A stretch of DNA of 54,987 nucleotides from the NCBI GenBank assembly GCA_940747215.1, contig CALNWS010000028.1:1-54987 (forward strand), read 5' to 3'. The stretch is from an uncultured Paraburkholderia sp. (GTDB taxonomy: Bacteria; Pseudomonadota; Gammaproteobacteria; Burkholderiales; Burkholderiaceae). Numbering within the stretch: position 1 is the first letter of the stretch; each line of letters begins with the position of its first letter. Below are positions 16,148 through 26,327 of this stretch, in pieces. Made by a program: the position numbers and the translations under genes. The notes beneath the pieces are model-generated. The model was not told the origin of the DNA. It saw only the letters and a program-made list of their open reading frames with translations, and made no database searches.

Positions 16148-17905
16148 ATGCCCAGCGCGGAATTCTCCACGTCGGATACGACTCCCCATCAGGAAGCTGA
16201 CTCTATCGGCGCCACCGTGCTCATGAAGGCACTGGCCGACGAAGACATCGAGTTTATCTGGGGCTATCCCGGTGGCGCGGTACTCTACATTTACGACGAG
16301 CTGTACAAGCAGGACAAATTCCAGCACATCCTCGTGCGCCACGAGCAGGCCGCGGTCCACGCCGCCGACGCCTATGCGCGTTCCACCGGCAAGGTCGGTG
16401 TGTGTCTAGTGACTTCCGGCCCGGGCGTCACCAACGCCGTCACCGGCATCGCCACCGCCTACATGGATTCGATTCCGATGGTGGTGATCAGCGGTCAGGT
16501 GCCCACGGCCGCGATCGGTCAGGATGCATTTCAGGAGTGCGATACGGTCGGCATCACGCGTTCCTGCGTGAAGCACAACTTCCTCGTGAAGGACGTGCGC
16601 GATCTCGCCGCTACCGTCAAGAAAGCTTTCTACATTGCCCGCACCGGCCGTCCCGGTCCGGTGCTGATCGACATTCCGAAAGACGTGTCGAAGGCGCCGT
16701 GCCAGTACGAAGCGGTCAAGAGCGTTTCGCTGCGCTCGTATAACCCGGTCACGAAGGGGCACTCCGGCCAGATCTGCAAGGCGGTTTCGCTGTTGCTGTC
16801 GGCCAAGCGTCCTTACATCTACACCGGCGGCGGCATCATTCTCGCGGACGCCTCGCGCGAACTGAACCAGTTCGCCGATCTGCTCGGCTATCCCATCACG
16901 AACACGCTGATGGGTCTGGGCGGCTACCGCGCGAGTGACAAAAAATTCCTCGGTATGCTCGGCATGCACGGTACGTACGAAGCCAACATGGCTATGCAGC
17001 ACTGCGACGTGCTGATCGCCATCGGCGCGCGCTTCGACGACCGCGTGATCGGCGACCCGGTGCACTTCGCGTCGCGCCTGCGCAAAATCATTCATATCGA
17101 CATCGATCCATCCTCCATCTCGAAGCGCGTCAAGGTCGATATTCCTATCGTCGGCGACGTGAAGGAAGTGCTGAAGGGACTGATCGAGCAGTTGCAGACG
17201 GCTGAGCATGACCCCGACACCGCGGCGCGCGCCGACTGGTGGAAGGACATCGAAGCCTGGCGCGCGAAAGACTGCCTGAAGTTCGACCGCAAGAGCGACA
17301 TCATCAAGCCGCAGTACGTGGTGGAAAAGGCGTGGGAGTTGACCGACGGCAATGCCTTCGTGTGTTCCGACGTCGGCCAACACCAGATGTGGGCCGCGCA
17401 GTTCTACAAGTTCAACAAGCCGCGCCGCTGGATCAATTCCGGCGGTCTCGGCACGATGGGCTTCGGCCTGCCCGCCGCGATGGGCGTGAAGATGGCGCAC
17501 CCGGACGACGACGTGCTCTGTATCACGGGCGAAGGCTCGATCCAGATGTGCATTCAGGAACTCTCCACCTGCAAGCAGTACGACACGCCGGTGAGTATCA
17601 TCTCGCTGAACAACCGCTATCTGGGCATGGTGCGCCAGTGGCAGCAGATCGAATACAGCAAGCGCTATTCGCATTCGTACATGGATGCGCTGCCCGACTT
17701 CGTGAAACTCGCCGAAGCGTTCGGCCATGTCGGCATGCGTATCGAACGCACCGCCGACGTCGAGCCGGCGCTGAAGGAAGCATTGCGCCTGAAAGATCGC
17801 ACCGTGTTTCTCGACTTCCAGACCGACCCGACCGAAAACGTCTGGCCGATGGTTCAGGCCGGCAAGGGCATCACCGAGATGCTCATGGGTTCGGAAGATC
17901 TATAA
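16148..17905 (+). CDS. ilvB: Acetolactate synthase, large (catalytic) subunit
   Basis: 585 residues, full length. Condenses two pyruvates, or pyruvate and 2-oxobutyrate, as the first committed step to Val/Leu and Ile, using ThDP, Mg2+ and FAD. Visible: the ThDP-activating Glu66 in ILVRHEQAAVHAADAYARST, the pyrimidine-domain GPGVTNAVTGIATAYMDS, and the Mg/ThDP-binding segment ITGEGSIQMCIQELSTCKQY ending in NN. An unstructured N-terminus of about 18 residues precedes the core. The ribosome site gaaaggtg lies before ATG 16148. It is followed by ilvN after 109 nt and ilvC, an operon order standard in Burkholderia. Confidence 0.97.
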   Translation: MPSAEFSTSDTTPHQEADSIGATVLMKALADEDIEFIWGYPGGAVLYIYDELYKQDKFQHILVRHEQAAVHAADAYARSTGKVGVCLVTSGPGVTNAVTGIATAYMDSIPMVVISGQVPTAAIGQDAFQECDTVGITRSCVKHNFLVKDVRDLAATVKKAFYIARTGRPGPVLIDIPKDVSKAPCQYEAVKSVSLRSYNPVTKGHSGQICKAVSLLLSAKRPYIYTGGGIILADASRELNQFADLLGYPITNTLMGLGGYRASDKKFLGMLGMHGTYEANMAMQHCDVLIAIGARFDDRVIGDPVHFASRLRKIIHIDIDPSSISKRVKVDIPIVGDVKEVLKGLIEQLQTAEHDPDTAARADWWKDIEAWRAKDCLKFDRKSDIIKPQYVVEKAWELTDGNAFVCSDVGQHQMWAAQFYKFNKPRRWINSGGLGTMGFGLPAAMGVKMAHPDDDVLCITGEGSIQMCIQELSTCKQYDTPVSIISLNNRYLGMVRQWQQIEYSKRYSHSYMDALPDFVKLAEAFGHVGMRIERTADVEPALKEALRLKDRTVFLDFQTDPTENVWPMVQAGKGITEMLMGSEDL

Positions 17906-18014
17906 CGACGGTTTCTGCCGGCTTCGTCATGCACGTCTTCAAAAAAGGCGCGGGCGGACGAAGCGGCGCGAAGCTGCTCGCATACATCGACAAAACATCT
18001 GGAAGAAGCGAAAC

Positions 18015-18506
18015 ATGAGACACATCATTTTCGTCCTGCTGGAAAACGAACCGGGCGCGTTGTCACGCGTGGTTGGTCTCTTCTCAGCACGCGGCTACAA
18101 CATTGAAACCTTGACGGTGGCTCCGACCGAAGACCGTTCGCTGTCGCGCATGACCATCGTATCCATTGGCTCGGACGACGTGATCGAACAGATCACGAAG
18201 CATCTGAACCGCCTAATCGAGGTGGTGAAAGTGGTCGACCTTACCGAGGGCGCCCACATCGAACGCGAGCTGATGCTGATCAAGGTGAGGGCGGTCGGCA
18301 AGGAACGTGAAGAGATGAAGCGTATTTCGGATATTTTCCGCGGCCGCATCATCGACGTCACCGAAAAGACCTACACGATCGAACTGACGGGCGCGAGCGA
18401 CAAGCTCGACGCCTTCATCGAAGGGCTCGACGCTACGGCGATTCTTGAAACGGTCCGCACGGGCGGCTCGGGCATCGGTCGCGGCGAGCGCATTCTGAAG
18501 GTGTGA
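18015..18506 (+). CDS. ilvN: Acetolactate synthase, small (regulatory) subunit
   Basis: 163 residues, full length for the IlvH/IlvN class. The N-terminal ACT domain begins RHIIFVLLENEPGALSRVVG, LFSARGYNIETLTVAPTED, the valine-binding surface that gives feedback inhibition. The C-terminal domain (RELMLIKVRAVGKEREEMKR, IFRGRIIDVTEKTYTIEL) stimulates the catalytic subunit. The start has ggaag 9 nt upstream. It lies between ilvB and ilvC. Intact. Confidence 0.97.
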   Translation: MRHIIFVLLENEPGALSRVVGLFSARGYNIETLTVAPTEDRSLSRMTIVSIGSDDVIEQITKHLNRLIEVVKVVDLTEGAHIERELMLIKVRAVGKEREEMKRISDIFRGRIIDVTEKTYTIELTGASDKLDAFIEGLDATAILETVRTGGSGIGRGERILKV

Positions 18507-18543
18507 CGCGCGCGCTCAGTCTCGCCGTCATCCACCCGCATGA

Positions 18544-19656
<1,113 letters not shown>

Positions 19657-19716
19657 GCAGTCTGATTCACTGCCTCGAGCCGGTGCATTCCATGCGCCGC
19701 GCAAGCCGGTAATGCA

Positions 19717-19754
19717 AAAAGCCGCCCAAGGGTGCTGAATCCTAGGCGGCTTTT
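19717..19754 (+). terminator. Rho-independent terminator after ilvC
   Basis: aaaagccgcc pairs with ggcggctttt across an 18-nt loop, ending in a T-run at 19751-19754. Separates ilv transcription from psd, partially or fully. Confidence 0.85.
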
Positions 19755-19790
19755 GCTATCCTACGGTTTTACAAAATACAGAAGCCATCC

Positions 19791-20429
19791 ATGAATTACC
19801 CTCATCCGATCATCGCGCGAGAAGGCTGGCCGTTCATCGCCATCGCAGCCGTTGTTGCTTTACTGGTTCACGCCTTCGCGGGGTTCGGCATTGCCTGGTT
19901 GTTCTGGCTGATCCTGATCTTCGTCGTGCAGTTTTTCCGCGATCCGGCACGTCCGATCCCGACTCAGGCAAACGCCGTGCTGTGTCCGGCCGACGGCCGC
20001 ATCGTCGCCGTCGAAACCGCGCACGATCCGTATGCCAATCGTGAAGCGCTGAAGATCAGCGTGTTCATGAACGTGTTCAACGTCCATTCGCAACGCTCGC
20101 CGGTAGACGGCGCGATCTCGAAGGTCGAGTATTTCCCCGGCGCGTATCTGAACGCCGCAGTGGACAAGGCTTCCACCGAGAACGAACGCAATGCGGTCGT
20201 GATCGAAACGGCGACCGGCCAGACGGTTACGTCGGTGCAGATCGCCGGTCTGATCGCGCGGCGCATTCTTTGTTACGTTCGTGCGGGTGAGCCGCTCACG
20301 CGTGGTCAACGTTACGGGTTTATCCGTTTTGGCTCACGCGTCGACGTGTATCTGCCGGTGGGCAGCCGTCCGCGTGTGTCGATTGGCGAAAAGGTTTCCG
20401 CGTCGTCCACGATCCTCGCTGAACTATAA
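19791..20429 (+). CDS. psd: Phosphatidylserine decarboxylase proenzyme, short (PSD-A) type
   Basis: 212 residues, intact. Makes phosphatidylethanolamine from phosphatidylserine in the inner membrane. Two hydrophobic segments lie near the N-terminus ([37 protein letters not shown]), then [18 protein letters not shown] and [14 protein letters not shown] (catalytic His). The self-cleavage Gly-Ser is at residues 181-182 in [12 protein letters not shown], where the Ser becomes the pyruvoyl group. The stop lies 23 nt before pssA, with the pssA ribosome site aaggagg between, so the two phospholipid genes are co-transcribed. Confidence 0.95.
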   Translation: MNYPHPIIAREGWPFIAIAAVVALLVHAFAGFGIAWLFWLILIFVVQFFRDPARPIPTQANAVLCPADGRIVAVETAHDPYANREALKISVFMNVFNVHSQRSPVDGAISKVEYFPGAYLNAAVDKASTENERNAVVIETATGQTVTSVQIAGLIARRILCYVRAGEPLTRGQRYGFIRFGSRVDVYLPVGSRPRVSIGEKVSASSTILAEL

Positions 20430-20452
20430 GCGGCACAAAGGAGGTTTTCCGA

Positions 20453-21319
20453 ATGGCCGCATTCAAACCGCGTCGACCCCGAAACAGTGGACCGCTGCCG
20501 CGTCCGTTCCGCCGTAAAAAGCCGATCGTGACGGAGTCGGCAGTCGATAGCCGCCGTGCGCAGCGTCAGCAATTCCTGAGAAAGCGCGGCATCTATCTGC
20601 TGCCCAACGCGTTCACCACCGCGGCGCTGTTCTGCGGCTTCTTCGCCGTTGTTCAGGCCATGAACGTGCGCTTCGAAATCGCGGCCATCGCGATTTTCAT
20701 AGCGATGGTGCTCGACGGCATGGACGGTCGCGTCGCACGCATGACGCATACGCAAAGTGCATTCGGCGAGCAGTTCGACAGTCTGTCCGACATGGTGTCG
20801 TTCGGCGTCGCGCCGGCGCTCGTCATGTACGAATGGATCCTGAAGGATCTCGGCCGCTGGGGCTGGCTCGCGGCGTTCGTCTACTGTTCGGGCGCGGCAC
20901 TGCGTCTCGCGCGTTTCAATACGAACATCGGCGTGGTAGACAAGCGTTTCTTCCAGGGCATGCCGAGTCCGGCTGCGGCCGCGCTGATCGCCGGCTTCGT
21001 CTGGCTCGCCACCGACAATCGTGTGCCGCTCAGGCTCGTGTGGCTGCCGTGGGTCGCTTTCGTGCTGACCATCTATGCAGGCGTGACGATGGTCTCGAAC
21101 GCGCCGTTCTACAGCGGCAAGGCGCTCGATGTGCGGCATCGCGTGCCGTTCGGCGTGATCCTGCTCGTGGTGGTGGCGTTCGTGCTGGTGTCGTCCGATC
21201 CGCCGCTGATGCTGTTCGGTCTGTTCGTGCTGTACGGCCTGTCCGGCTACTTGTTCTGGGGCTACCAGGCGCTGCGTGGCAGAGCGAATCCGGCGCGTTC
21301 GGTGCGGCGCGACCGCTAG
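20453..21319 (+). CDS. pssA: CDP-diacylglycerol-serine O-phosphatidyltransferase
   Basis: 288 residues, intact. Produces phosphatidylserine from CDP-diacylglycerol and serine, the substrate of the psd product just upstream. The CDP-alcohol phosphotransferase signature DGx2ARx8Gx3Dx3D is present in MDGRVARMTHTQSAFGEQFD followed by SLSD. About eight membrane helices follow. The basic N-terminus is AFKPRRPRNSGPLPRPFRRK. The start ATG has a strong aaggagg. A terminator follows at 21346-21369. Confidence 0.95.
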   Translation: MAAFKPRRPRNSGPLPRPFRRKKPIVTESAVDSRRAQRQQFLRKRGIYLLPNAFTTAALFCGFFAVVQAMNVRFEIAAIAIFIAMVLDGMDGRVARMTHTQSAFGEQFDSLSDMVSFGVAPALVMYEWILKDLGRWGWLAAFVYCSGAALRLARFNTNIGVVDKRFFQGMPSPAAAALIAGFVWLATDNRVPLRLVWLPWVAFVLTIYAGVTMVSNAPFYSGKALDVRHRVPFGVILLVVVAFVLVSSDPPLMLFGLFVLYGLSGYLFWGYQALRGRANPARSVRRDR

Positions 21320-21345
21320 GTATCGGAACAGTCAGTTCGAGACAG

Positions 21346-21369
21346 AACGGCGGCCTTCGGGTCGCCGTT
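21346..21369 (+). terminator. Rho-independent terminator after pssA
   Basis: A 10-bp stem (aacggcggcc with ggtcgccgtt, one G-T pair) closes a ttcg tetraloop and is followed by ttctc. Confidence 0.85.
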
Positions 21370-21456
21370 TCTCATTGCGCGACGCATCGTGTACTGTCAG
21401 TGCGAAGCTCGGCCAGAAGCCCGCCTAGCGGCGCGTCGGGGCAGGCCGGGCGCGCA

Positions 21457-21484
21457 TTGCGTGGCAAAGGGAATGCGCTATAGT
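21457..21484 (+). promoter_or_regulatory. Putative leuA promoter
   Basis: TTGCGT at 21457-21462, 16-bp spacer, TATAGT at 21479-21484. Gives a leader of about 205 nt. Confidence 0.5.
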
Positions 21485-21696
21485 CGTTGGATGCATGGGC
21501 TCACGGCCACTTCATTGTGACGACCCGCGCGTGACGAAGCGCGCCGCCAGGCGCAATCACCGTGACGGTCATGGCATTGGCGTCGACCGCGCGGGCACCG
21601 AACGCGCGAGGCGCGTCGCCCATCGCCGGCAGTAGCGCAAACATCCGAATTCCAATATCTCATCCCCATCATCGAACGCTCCTCAGGAGACCCGAC

Positions 21697-23244
21697 ATGT
21701 CCGACAAACTCATCATATTCGACACCACGTTGCGCGATGGCGAGCAATCGCCCGGTGCGTCGATGACGAAGGAAGAAAAAATCCGCATCGCCAAACAGCT
21801 CGAGCGGATGAAGGTGGACGTGATCGAGGCCGGTTTCGCGGCAAGTTCGAACGGCGATTCCGACGCGATCCAGACGATTGCGGGTATGGTCAAGGAAAGC
21901 ACGGTCTGCTCGCTCGCGCGCGCGAACGACAAGGACATTCAGCGCGCGGCCGACGCGCTCAAACCCGCCGAACGTTTCCGCATTCACACGTTCATCGCCA
22001 CGTCGCCGCTGCACATGGAAAAGAAGCTGCGCATGACGCCCGACCAGGTGTTCGAGCAGGCAAAACTCGCGGTGCGTTTCGCGCGCAAGTTCACGGACGA
22101 CGTGGAGTTCTCGCCGGAAGACGGCAGCCGTTCCGACATGGACTTTCTGTGTCGCGTGCTCGAAGCCGTGATTGCCGAAGGCGCCACTACCATCAATATC
22201 GCGGACACGGTCGGCTACGGTGTACCCGAGCTTTATGGTCAGCTCGTGAAAACGCTGTGCGAACGCATTCCGAATTCGCACAAGGCCGTGTTCTCCGTGC
22301 ATTGCCATAACGACCTCGGCATGGCTGTGGCGAACTCGCTCGCCGGCGTGCAGATCGGCGGCGCGCGTCAGGTGGAATGCACGATCAACGGTCTCGGTGA
22401 GCGCGCGGGCAACACGTCGCTCGAAGAAATCGTGATGGCGGTGAAAACGCGCAAAGATTATTTTGGCCTCGACCTCGACCTCGACACCACGCAGATCGTG
22501 CCGGCGTCGAAACTCGTCTCGCAGATCACGGGTTTCGTCGTGCAGCCGAACAAGGCGGTGGTCGGCGCGAATGCCTTTGCGCATGCGTCGGGCATTCACC
22601 AGGACGGCGTGCTGAAGGCACGCGACACGTACGAAATCATGCGTGCGGAAGACGTGGGCTGGAGCGCGAACAAGATCGTGCTCGGCAAGCTGTCGGGCCG
22701 CAATGCATTCAAGCAGCGCTTGCAGGAACTGGGTATCGCGCTGGATAGCGAAGCCGAACTGAATACGGCGTTCGCACGCTTCAAGGAACTGGCCGACCGC
22801 AAAGCGGAGATTTTCGACGAAGACATTATCGCGATCGTGACCGAAGAATCGGCCGAAGCGCAGGAAAAGGAGCACTACAAGTTCCTGTCGTTGTCGCAAC
22901 ATTCCGAAACCGGCGAGCAGCCGCACGCGAAGATCGTGTTCTCGGTCGAGGGCAAGGAGATCACAGGCGAAGCGCGCGGCAACGGTCCGGTCGACGCGAC
23001 GCTCAACGCGATTGAAACCGAAGTGGGCAGCGGTTCGGAACTGCTGCTGTATTCGGTGAACGCAATTACCACCGGCACGCAGGCTCAAGGTGAAGTGACG
23101 GTGCGTCTGTCGAAGAGCGGGCGCATCGTGAACGGCGTGGGTACGGATCCGGATATCGTGGCGGCGTCGGCGAAAGCGTATATCTCGGCGCTCAACAAGC
23201 TGTACTCGAACGTCGACAAGCTCAATCCGCAGCGTTCGGAATAA
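21697..23244 (+). CDS. leuA: 2-isopropylmalate synthase
   Basis: 515 residues, the usual length. First step of leucine synthesis: acetyl-CoA plus 2-oxoisovalerate. The DRE-TIM barrel motif [17 protein letters not shown] is present, as are the metal-binding [16 protein letters not shown] and [13 protein letters not shown]. The C-terminal regulatory (LeuA dimer) domain has [14 protein letters not shown] chose ATG 21697, which has caggaga upstream. The frame is open further 5' but without family similarity. It ends tail-to-tail with the broken SulP gene. Confidence 0.96.
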   Translation: MSDKLIIFDTTLRDGEQSPGASMTKEEKIRIAKQLERMKVDVIEAGFAASSNGDSDAIQTIAGMVKESTVCSLARANDKDIQRAADALKPAERFRIHTFIATSPLHMEKKLRMTPDQVFEQAKLAVRFARKFTDDVEFSPEDGSRSDMDFLCRVLEAVIAEGATTINIADTVGYGVPELYGQLVKTLCERIPNSHKAVFSVHCHNDLGMAVANSLAGVQIGGARQVECTINGLGERAGNTSLEEIVMAVKTRKDYFGLDLDLDTTQIVPASKLVSQITGFVVQPNKAVVGANAFAHASGIHQDGVLKARDTYEIMRAEDVGWSANKIVLGKLSGRNAFKQRLQELGIALDSEAELNTAFARFKELADRKAEIFDEDIIAIVTEESAEAQEKEHYKFLSLSQHSETGEQPHAKIVFSVEGKEITGEARGNGPVDATLNAIETEVGSGSELLLYSVNAITTGTQAQGEVTVRLSKSGRIVNGVGTDPDIVAASAKAYISALNKLYSNVDKLNPQRSE

Positions 23245-23294
23245 GGCTTGATGGTGCGGCGCTTCGTTCGTTCAGGCGCACGTAACGCGATGCG

Positions 23295-24749
23295 CTATTC
23301 GGCCACCCGCGCGCCGCGCGCGCTTGCGTCCGCACCTGTTGCCGCACTTCGATTGCGATGCCGCGGCGCGGTGCATCGGCAACGAATGCATCGAGCAACT
23401 CGCGCACGTCGTGATCGACGAAGTCCGCACGCGTTGCGTCGACGATCACGGTCGCGCCGTCCGGAATCTGTTGCAGATAGTGTTTGAGCGGCACCTTGCC
23501 GAGAAACGAAACGTCCTTGCGGAACGACAGCAAAAATAGTGATCGCCGTGTTGCGCGAGCACGATCGGGCCGCGCAGTTGCTCATAGAGCGCGAGCAGCA
23601 CGCTGCACAGAATGCCGAGCACGATGCCGATCAGAAGATCGGTCGCAAGCACGCCGACGATCGTCACGATGAACGGCGCGAACGGAGCGAAACCCTGCTT
23701 CGCGATCGCGACGAACAGCGACGGCTTCGCGAGCTTCACGCCGGTGAAGATCAGAATCGCCGCCAGACACGCGAGCGGAATCAGATTGATCACGCTCGTC
23801 AACGCGAACACGCTCACCAGCAACAGCACGCCGTGAGCGATCGTGGAGAAACGGCTTTTCGCGCCCGCGTTGACGTTGGCCGAGCTGCGCACGATCACGC
23901 ACGATCACGGCCGTGATCGGCCGCCAATTGCGCCCACGATCAGGTTGCCGACACCTTGCGCTTTCAGTTCGCGATCCGGCGGCGTTCGGGATCGATCTGT
24001 TCGACCACTTCGAGACTCAGCAGCGTCTCGAGGCTCGCGACGATGGCAAGCGTGATTGCCACGCGCCACACGTCGGGATTCACGAGTTGCGCGAAATGTG
24101 GGCCGAAGTCGACCCATTCGAGCGCGAGTGTCAATGCGGCAAACGACTCCAGCGACGGCAGCGCGACACGATGTTCGGCGGCCGGCGTGAAGCTCGGCGC
24201 GAGCAGATTGAGCAGTAGCGTCACGCCAATGCCGAGCAGTACCACGGCCAGCGGCGCGGGCACGATGCGCACCAGCGCGAAGCGACGCATCGGCTTCGTT
24301 TCCCACGCCATCAGAATCGCCAGCGAGAGCACGGTGATGGCGAGCGCCGTCGGTGAGGTCGAGCCGAGTGGCGTGGCGAGCGCACTCGTCGAACTGGACG
24401 CCGCGTTGCCGTCCGCGAGACCCAGCGCGAGCGGGAATTGCTTGACGATCAGCAGCATGCCGATCGCCGCGAGCGTGCCTTTGATCACCGGCGACGGCAC
24501 GTACGCCGCAAAGCGGCCCGCCTTCAGCATGCCGAAGCCGAACTGGATGGCGCTGGAAAGCAGCACGGCCAGCAGGAGGGCGGAGAAGCTGCCGAGCTGC
24601 GCAATACCGTCGACGACGATCACAACGAGACCCGCCGCTGGGCCGCTCACGCTCAGCCGCGAGCCGCTCAGCACCGCAACGACAAGACCGCCGACGGTGC
24701 CTGCAAGCACGTCGCGCTGAAACGTGGAAAAGAAGTCGCGAAGATTCAT
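23295..24749 (-). pseudogene. SulP-family anion (bicarbonate/sulfate) transporter, disrupted
   Basis: The ATG at 24749 opens MNLRDFFSTFQRDVLAGTVG, but about 28 residues are missing before GGLVVAVLSGSRLSVSGPAA, removing most of helices 1-2. Helices continue to VASLETLLSLEVVEQIDPER (near 23964), where the frame changes. GNLIVGAIGG sits in one frame and the later helices (SSANVNAGAKSRFSTIAHGV, LLIGIVLGILCSVLLALYEQ, 23560-23898) in another. The STAS domain (GKVPLKHYLQQIPDGATVIV, DHDVRELLDAFV, 23320-23510) is in a third. SulP proteins next to a carbonic anhydrase gene, as here, are thought to import bicarbonate. Non-functional. Confidence 0.88.
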
Positions 24750-24877
24750 GGTGTCCTGTCCATGGAGAAATGGTTGAGCCCGCGGGCGAGCACTTGCCTC
24801 GGGCTCGTCCGGCGCGGGATGAATCGGAGACGAGAAGGGGCGCGTTCAGGCGGCGATGTGGGTGGCCGTTGCGCAGG

Positions 24878-25372
24878 TCATGGTGTCGTCGGCTTCGTGC
24901 CGGAGTCGAGCACTTTGAGTTCAGCAAGCCGGTCGACGCGCGCCCGCTCGTCCGTGTGCGCGTCCAGTTCCGCGCGATGCGTCCGGGCGAGCGAACACAG
25001 CGGCGCAATCCGCCGGTTCACGCGCGGCAGCGACGGATCGGGCGGCATCAGCGAGGCGCGCACGCCGCCACAACCGTAGTGTCCGCAGACGATCACGTGG
25101 CCGACCTTCAGCACGCGCACGGCGTATTCGAGCACGCTGCCGGTGTTGTCGTCATCGGGATGAAAGAGGTTGGCGATATTGCGGTGGACGAACAGGTCGC
25201 CTGGTTCGCAATGCGTGATGGTTTCGGTGGGCACTCGGCTGTCGGCGCAACCGATCCACAGCACGTGCGGACTCTGGCCTTGCGCCAGATTGCTGAAGAA
25301 CGAGGGATTGCGCGCAGCGGTTTCGCGTGCCCATGCGACGTTGGCAATCAGCAGGCGTTTGGGACGATTCAT
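24878..25372 (-). CDS. can: Beta-carbonic anhydrase, shortened C-terminus
   Basis: 164 residues from ATG 25372, compared with about 210-220 for the class. Interconverts CO2 and bicarbonate. The zinc site is complete: Cys42 with Asp44/Arg46 in WIGCADSRVP, and His98 and Cys101 in CGHYGCGG. Helices up to RVDRLAELKVL are normal, but the expected C-terminal strand and helix (the NVxEQV, GWxY-type region of the dimer) are replaced by DSGTKPTTP and a stop. A deletion or shift has probably occurred near 24905. Activity is doubtful. The first gene of a pair with the broken SulP transporter. Confidence 0.85.
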   Translation of the reverse strand: MNRPKRLLIANVAWARETAARNPSFFSNLAQGQSPHVLWIGCADSRVPTETITHCEPGDLFVHRNIANLFHPDDDNTGSVLEYAVRVLKVGHVIVCGHYGCGGVRASLMPPDPSLPRVNRRIAPLCSLARTHRAELDAHTDERARVDRLAELKVLDSGTKPTTP

Positions 25373-25506
25373 GAAGGTGGGTCCATAAATAGGGTGCATT
25401 CACTAGACGTGGACCATCCACATCGGGTCAATACTTACGATTACCTTTCTAAAAAATTTATTGGCTATGCACGAAATAAAATTCGTCGTCATGCGCAATA
25501 AATAAA

Positions 25507-25530
25507 AAAGCCGCCTAAAGCGGCGGCTTT
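25507..25530. terminator. Rho-independent terminator
   Basis: aaagccgcc pairs with ggcggcttt around a 6-nt loop, preceded by an A-run and followed by T. Read on the minus strand it ends the lipoprotein gene before carbonic anhydrase. Confidence 0.8.
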
Positions 25531-25571
25531 GTAGATGGTTATGCACCAAAGGCGTGCAAGCGACTGTGACG

Positions 25572-26125
25572 TTAAAACAGCCTGCGGCGGTCTGGATCGT
25601 GCAGTGGATCGGGCGTTTTCTGCGTCGTGCGCAGAATGCCCTGATCGTCGAAATAAAAGCTGTAGAGCATGTACCAGACGTTGTCTTCGAGATACCGGTA
25701 AGTCCAGACGTCGCGCTTCATCAACGGGAAATACGCCGTTTCTTCCGGGTGGCCGAAGTTCACGAGCACGTCGCTGCGCGTCCATTTGCCGATTTCCGCA
25801 CGATAGAACTCGTTGGGCTGCAACACTTGGCGCACGTTGACACTTTGCCGGAGGCGTCGATATCGGCGGCCGTGGTGGTCTCGCCTATCGGCTGTGTGGG
25901 CCACATCAGGCGCTTGCCGCCGTTCGGCAGATCGTAGGTTTCGCGCGGCGGACCGAGGCGCGCGACGATGGACAACGCGTCCGCGCCTTGCTGGAATTGC
26001 TGCCAGGGCTGTGCACAGCCGGCGGCGATCGCCAAAGCGGCGAAGCTTGCCAGCGCCACGCGACGCAGACGGGCGGTGGCCGGTGCGTGGGTCGAAGCCG
26101 CCGCGAGAGAGTGTCGGTTGAACAT
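25572..26125 (-). pseudogene. SmpA/OmlA-like lipoprotein, frameshifted
   Basis: The ATG at 26125 has ggagg 6 nt upstream. The signal peptide ends in the lipobox region ALAIAAGC, predicting an outer-membrane lipoprotein. It is followed by WQQFQQGADALSIVARLGPP and RETYDLPNGGKRLMWPTQPIG, resembling the helix-hairpin BamE/OmlA repeat. At about 25838 one base is lost after ASGKV, and the second repeat (RQVLQPNEFYRAEIGKWTRS, VLVNFGHPEETAYF, YLEDNVWYMLYSFYFDDQG) is in another frame to the stop at 25572. The protein would have had two tandem SmpA-like modules. Its role is unknown. Confidence 0.82.
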
Positions 26126-26265
26126 GAATTCCTCCGATGGCATGTGATTGGCGGTTTTTTATCATCGAGACGCATTATTTTGACACACGCTTCGACAAAA
26201 AATCTCTGCTGGCCGCGAGATCGCTGAGTAAGCGCCGATCTTTCTATCTGAACGGTTGTGGCGGC

Positions 26266-26295
26266 TTGCTTATTCCGCCGCGAACGCCCTATGAT
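26266..26295 (+). promoter_or_regulatory. Putative promoter of the ABC binding-protein gene
   Basis: TTGCTT at 26266-26271, 18-bp spacer, TATGAT at 26290-26295. It lies 33 nt before the ATG at 26328. Confidence 0.5.
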
Positions 26296-26327
26296 CCACG
26301 CTTCGGCGATTCTGCGGAGTGGCGGCA

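Larger units (their letters stand above)
21320..21696 (+). other. pssA-leuA intergenic region
   Basis: About 377 bases. Contains a terminator (21346-21369) and a plausible leuA promoter (21457-21484). A 9-codon frame at 21491 (MHGLTATSL) has only two Leu codons, so I do not call a leucine attenuator. Nothing else recognised. Confidence 0.6.

Noticed and set aside
21491..21520. Possible leucine leader peptide before leuA (MHGLTATSL)
   Set aside because: Only two Leu codons in nine, no consecutive Leu codons, no convincing terminator/antiterminator pair after it.
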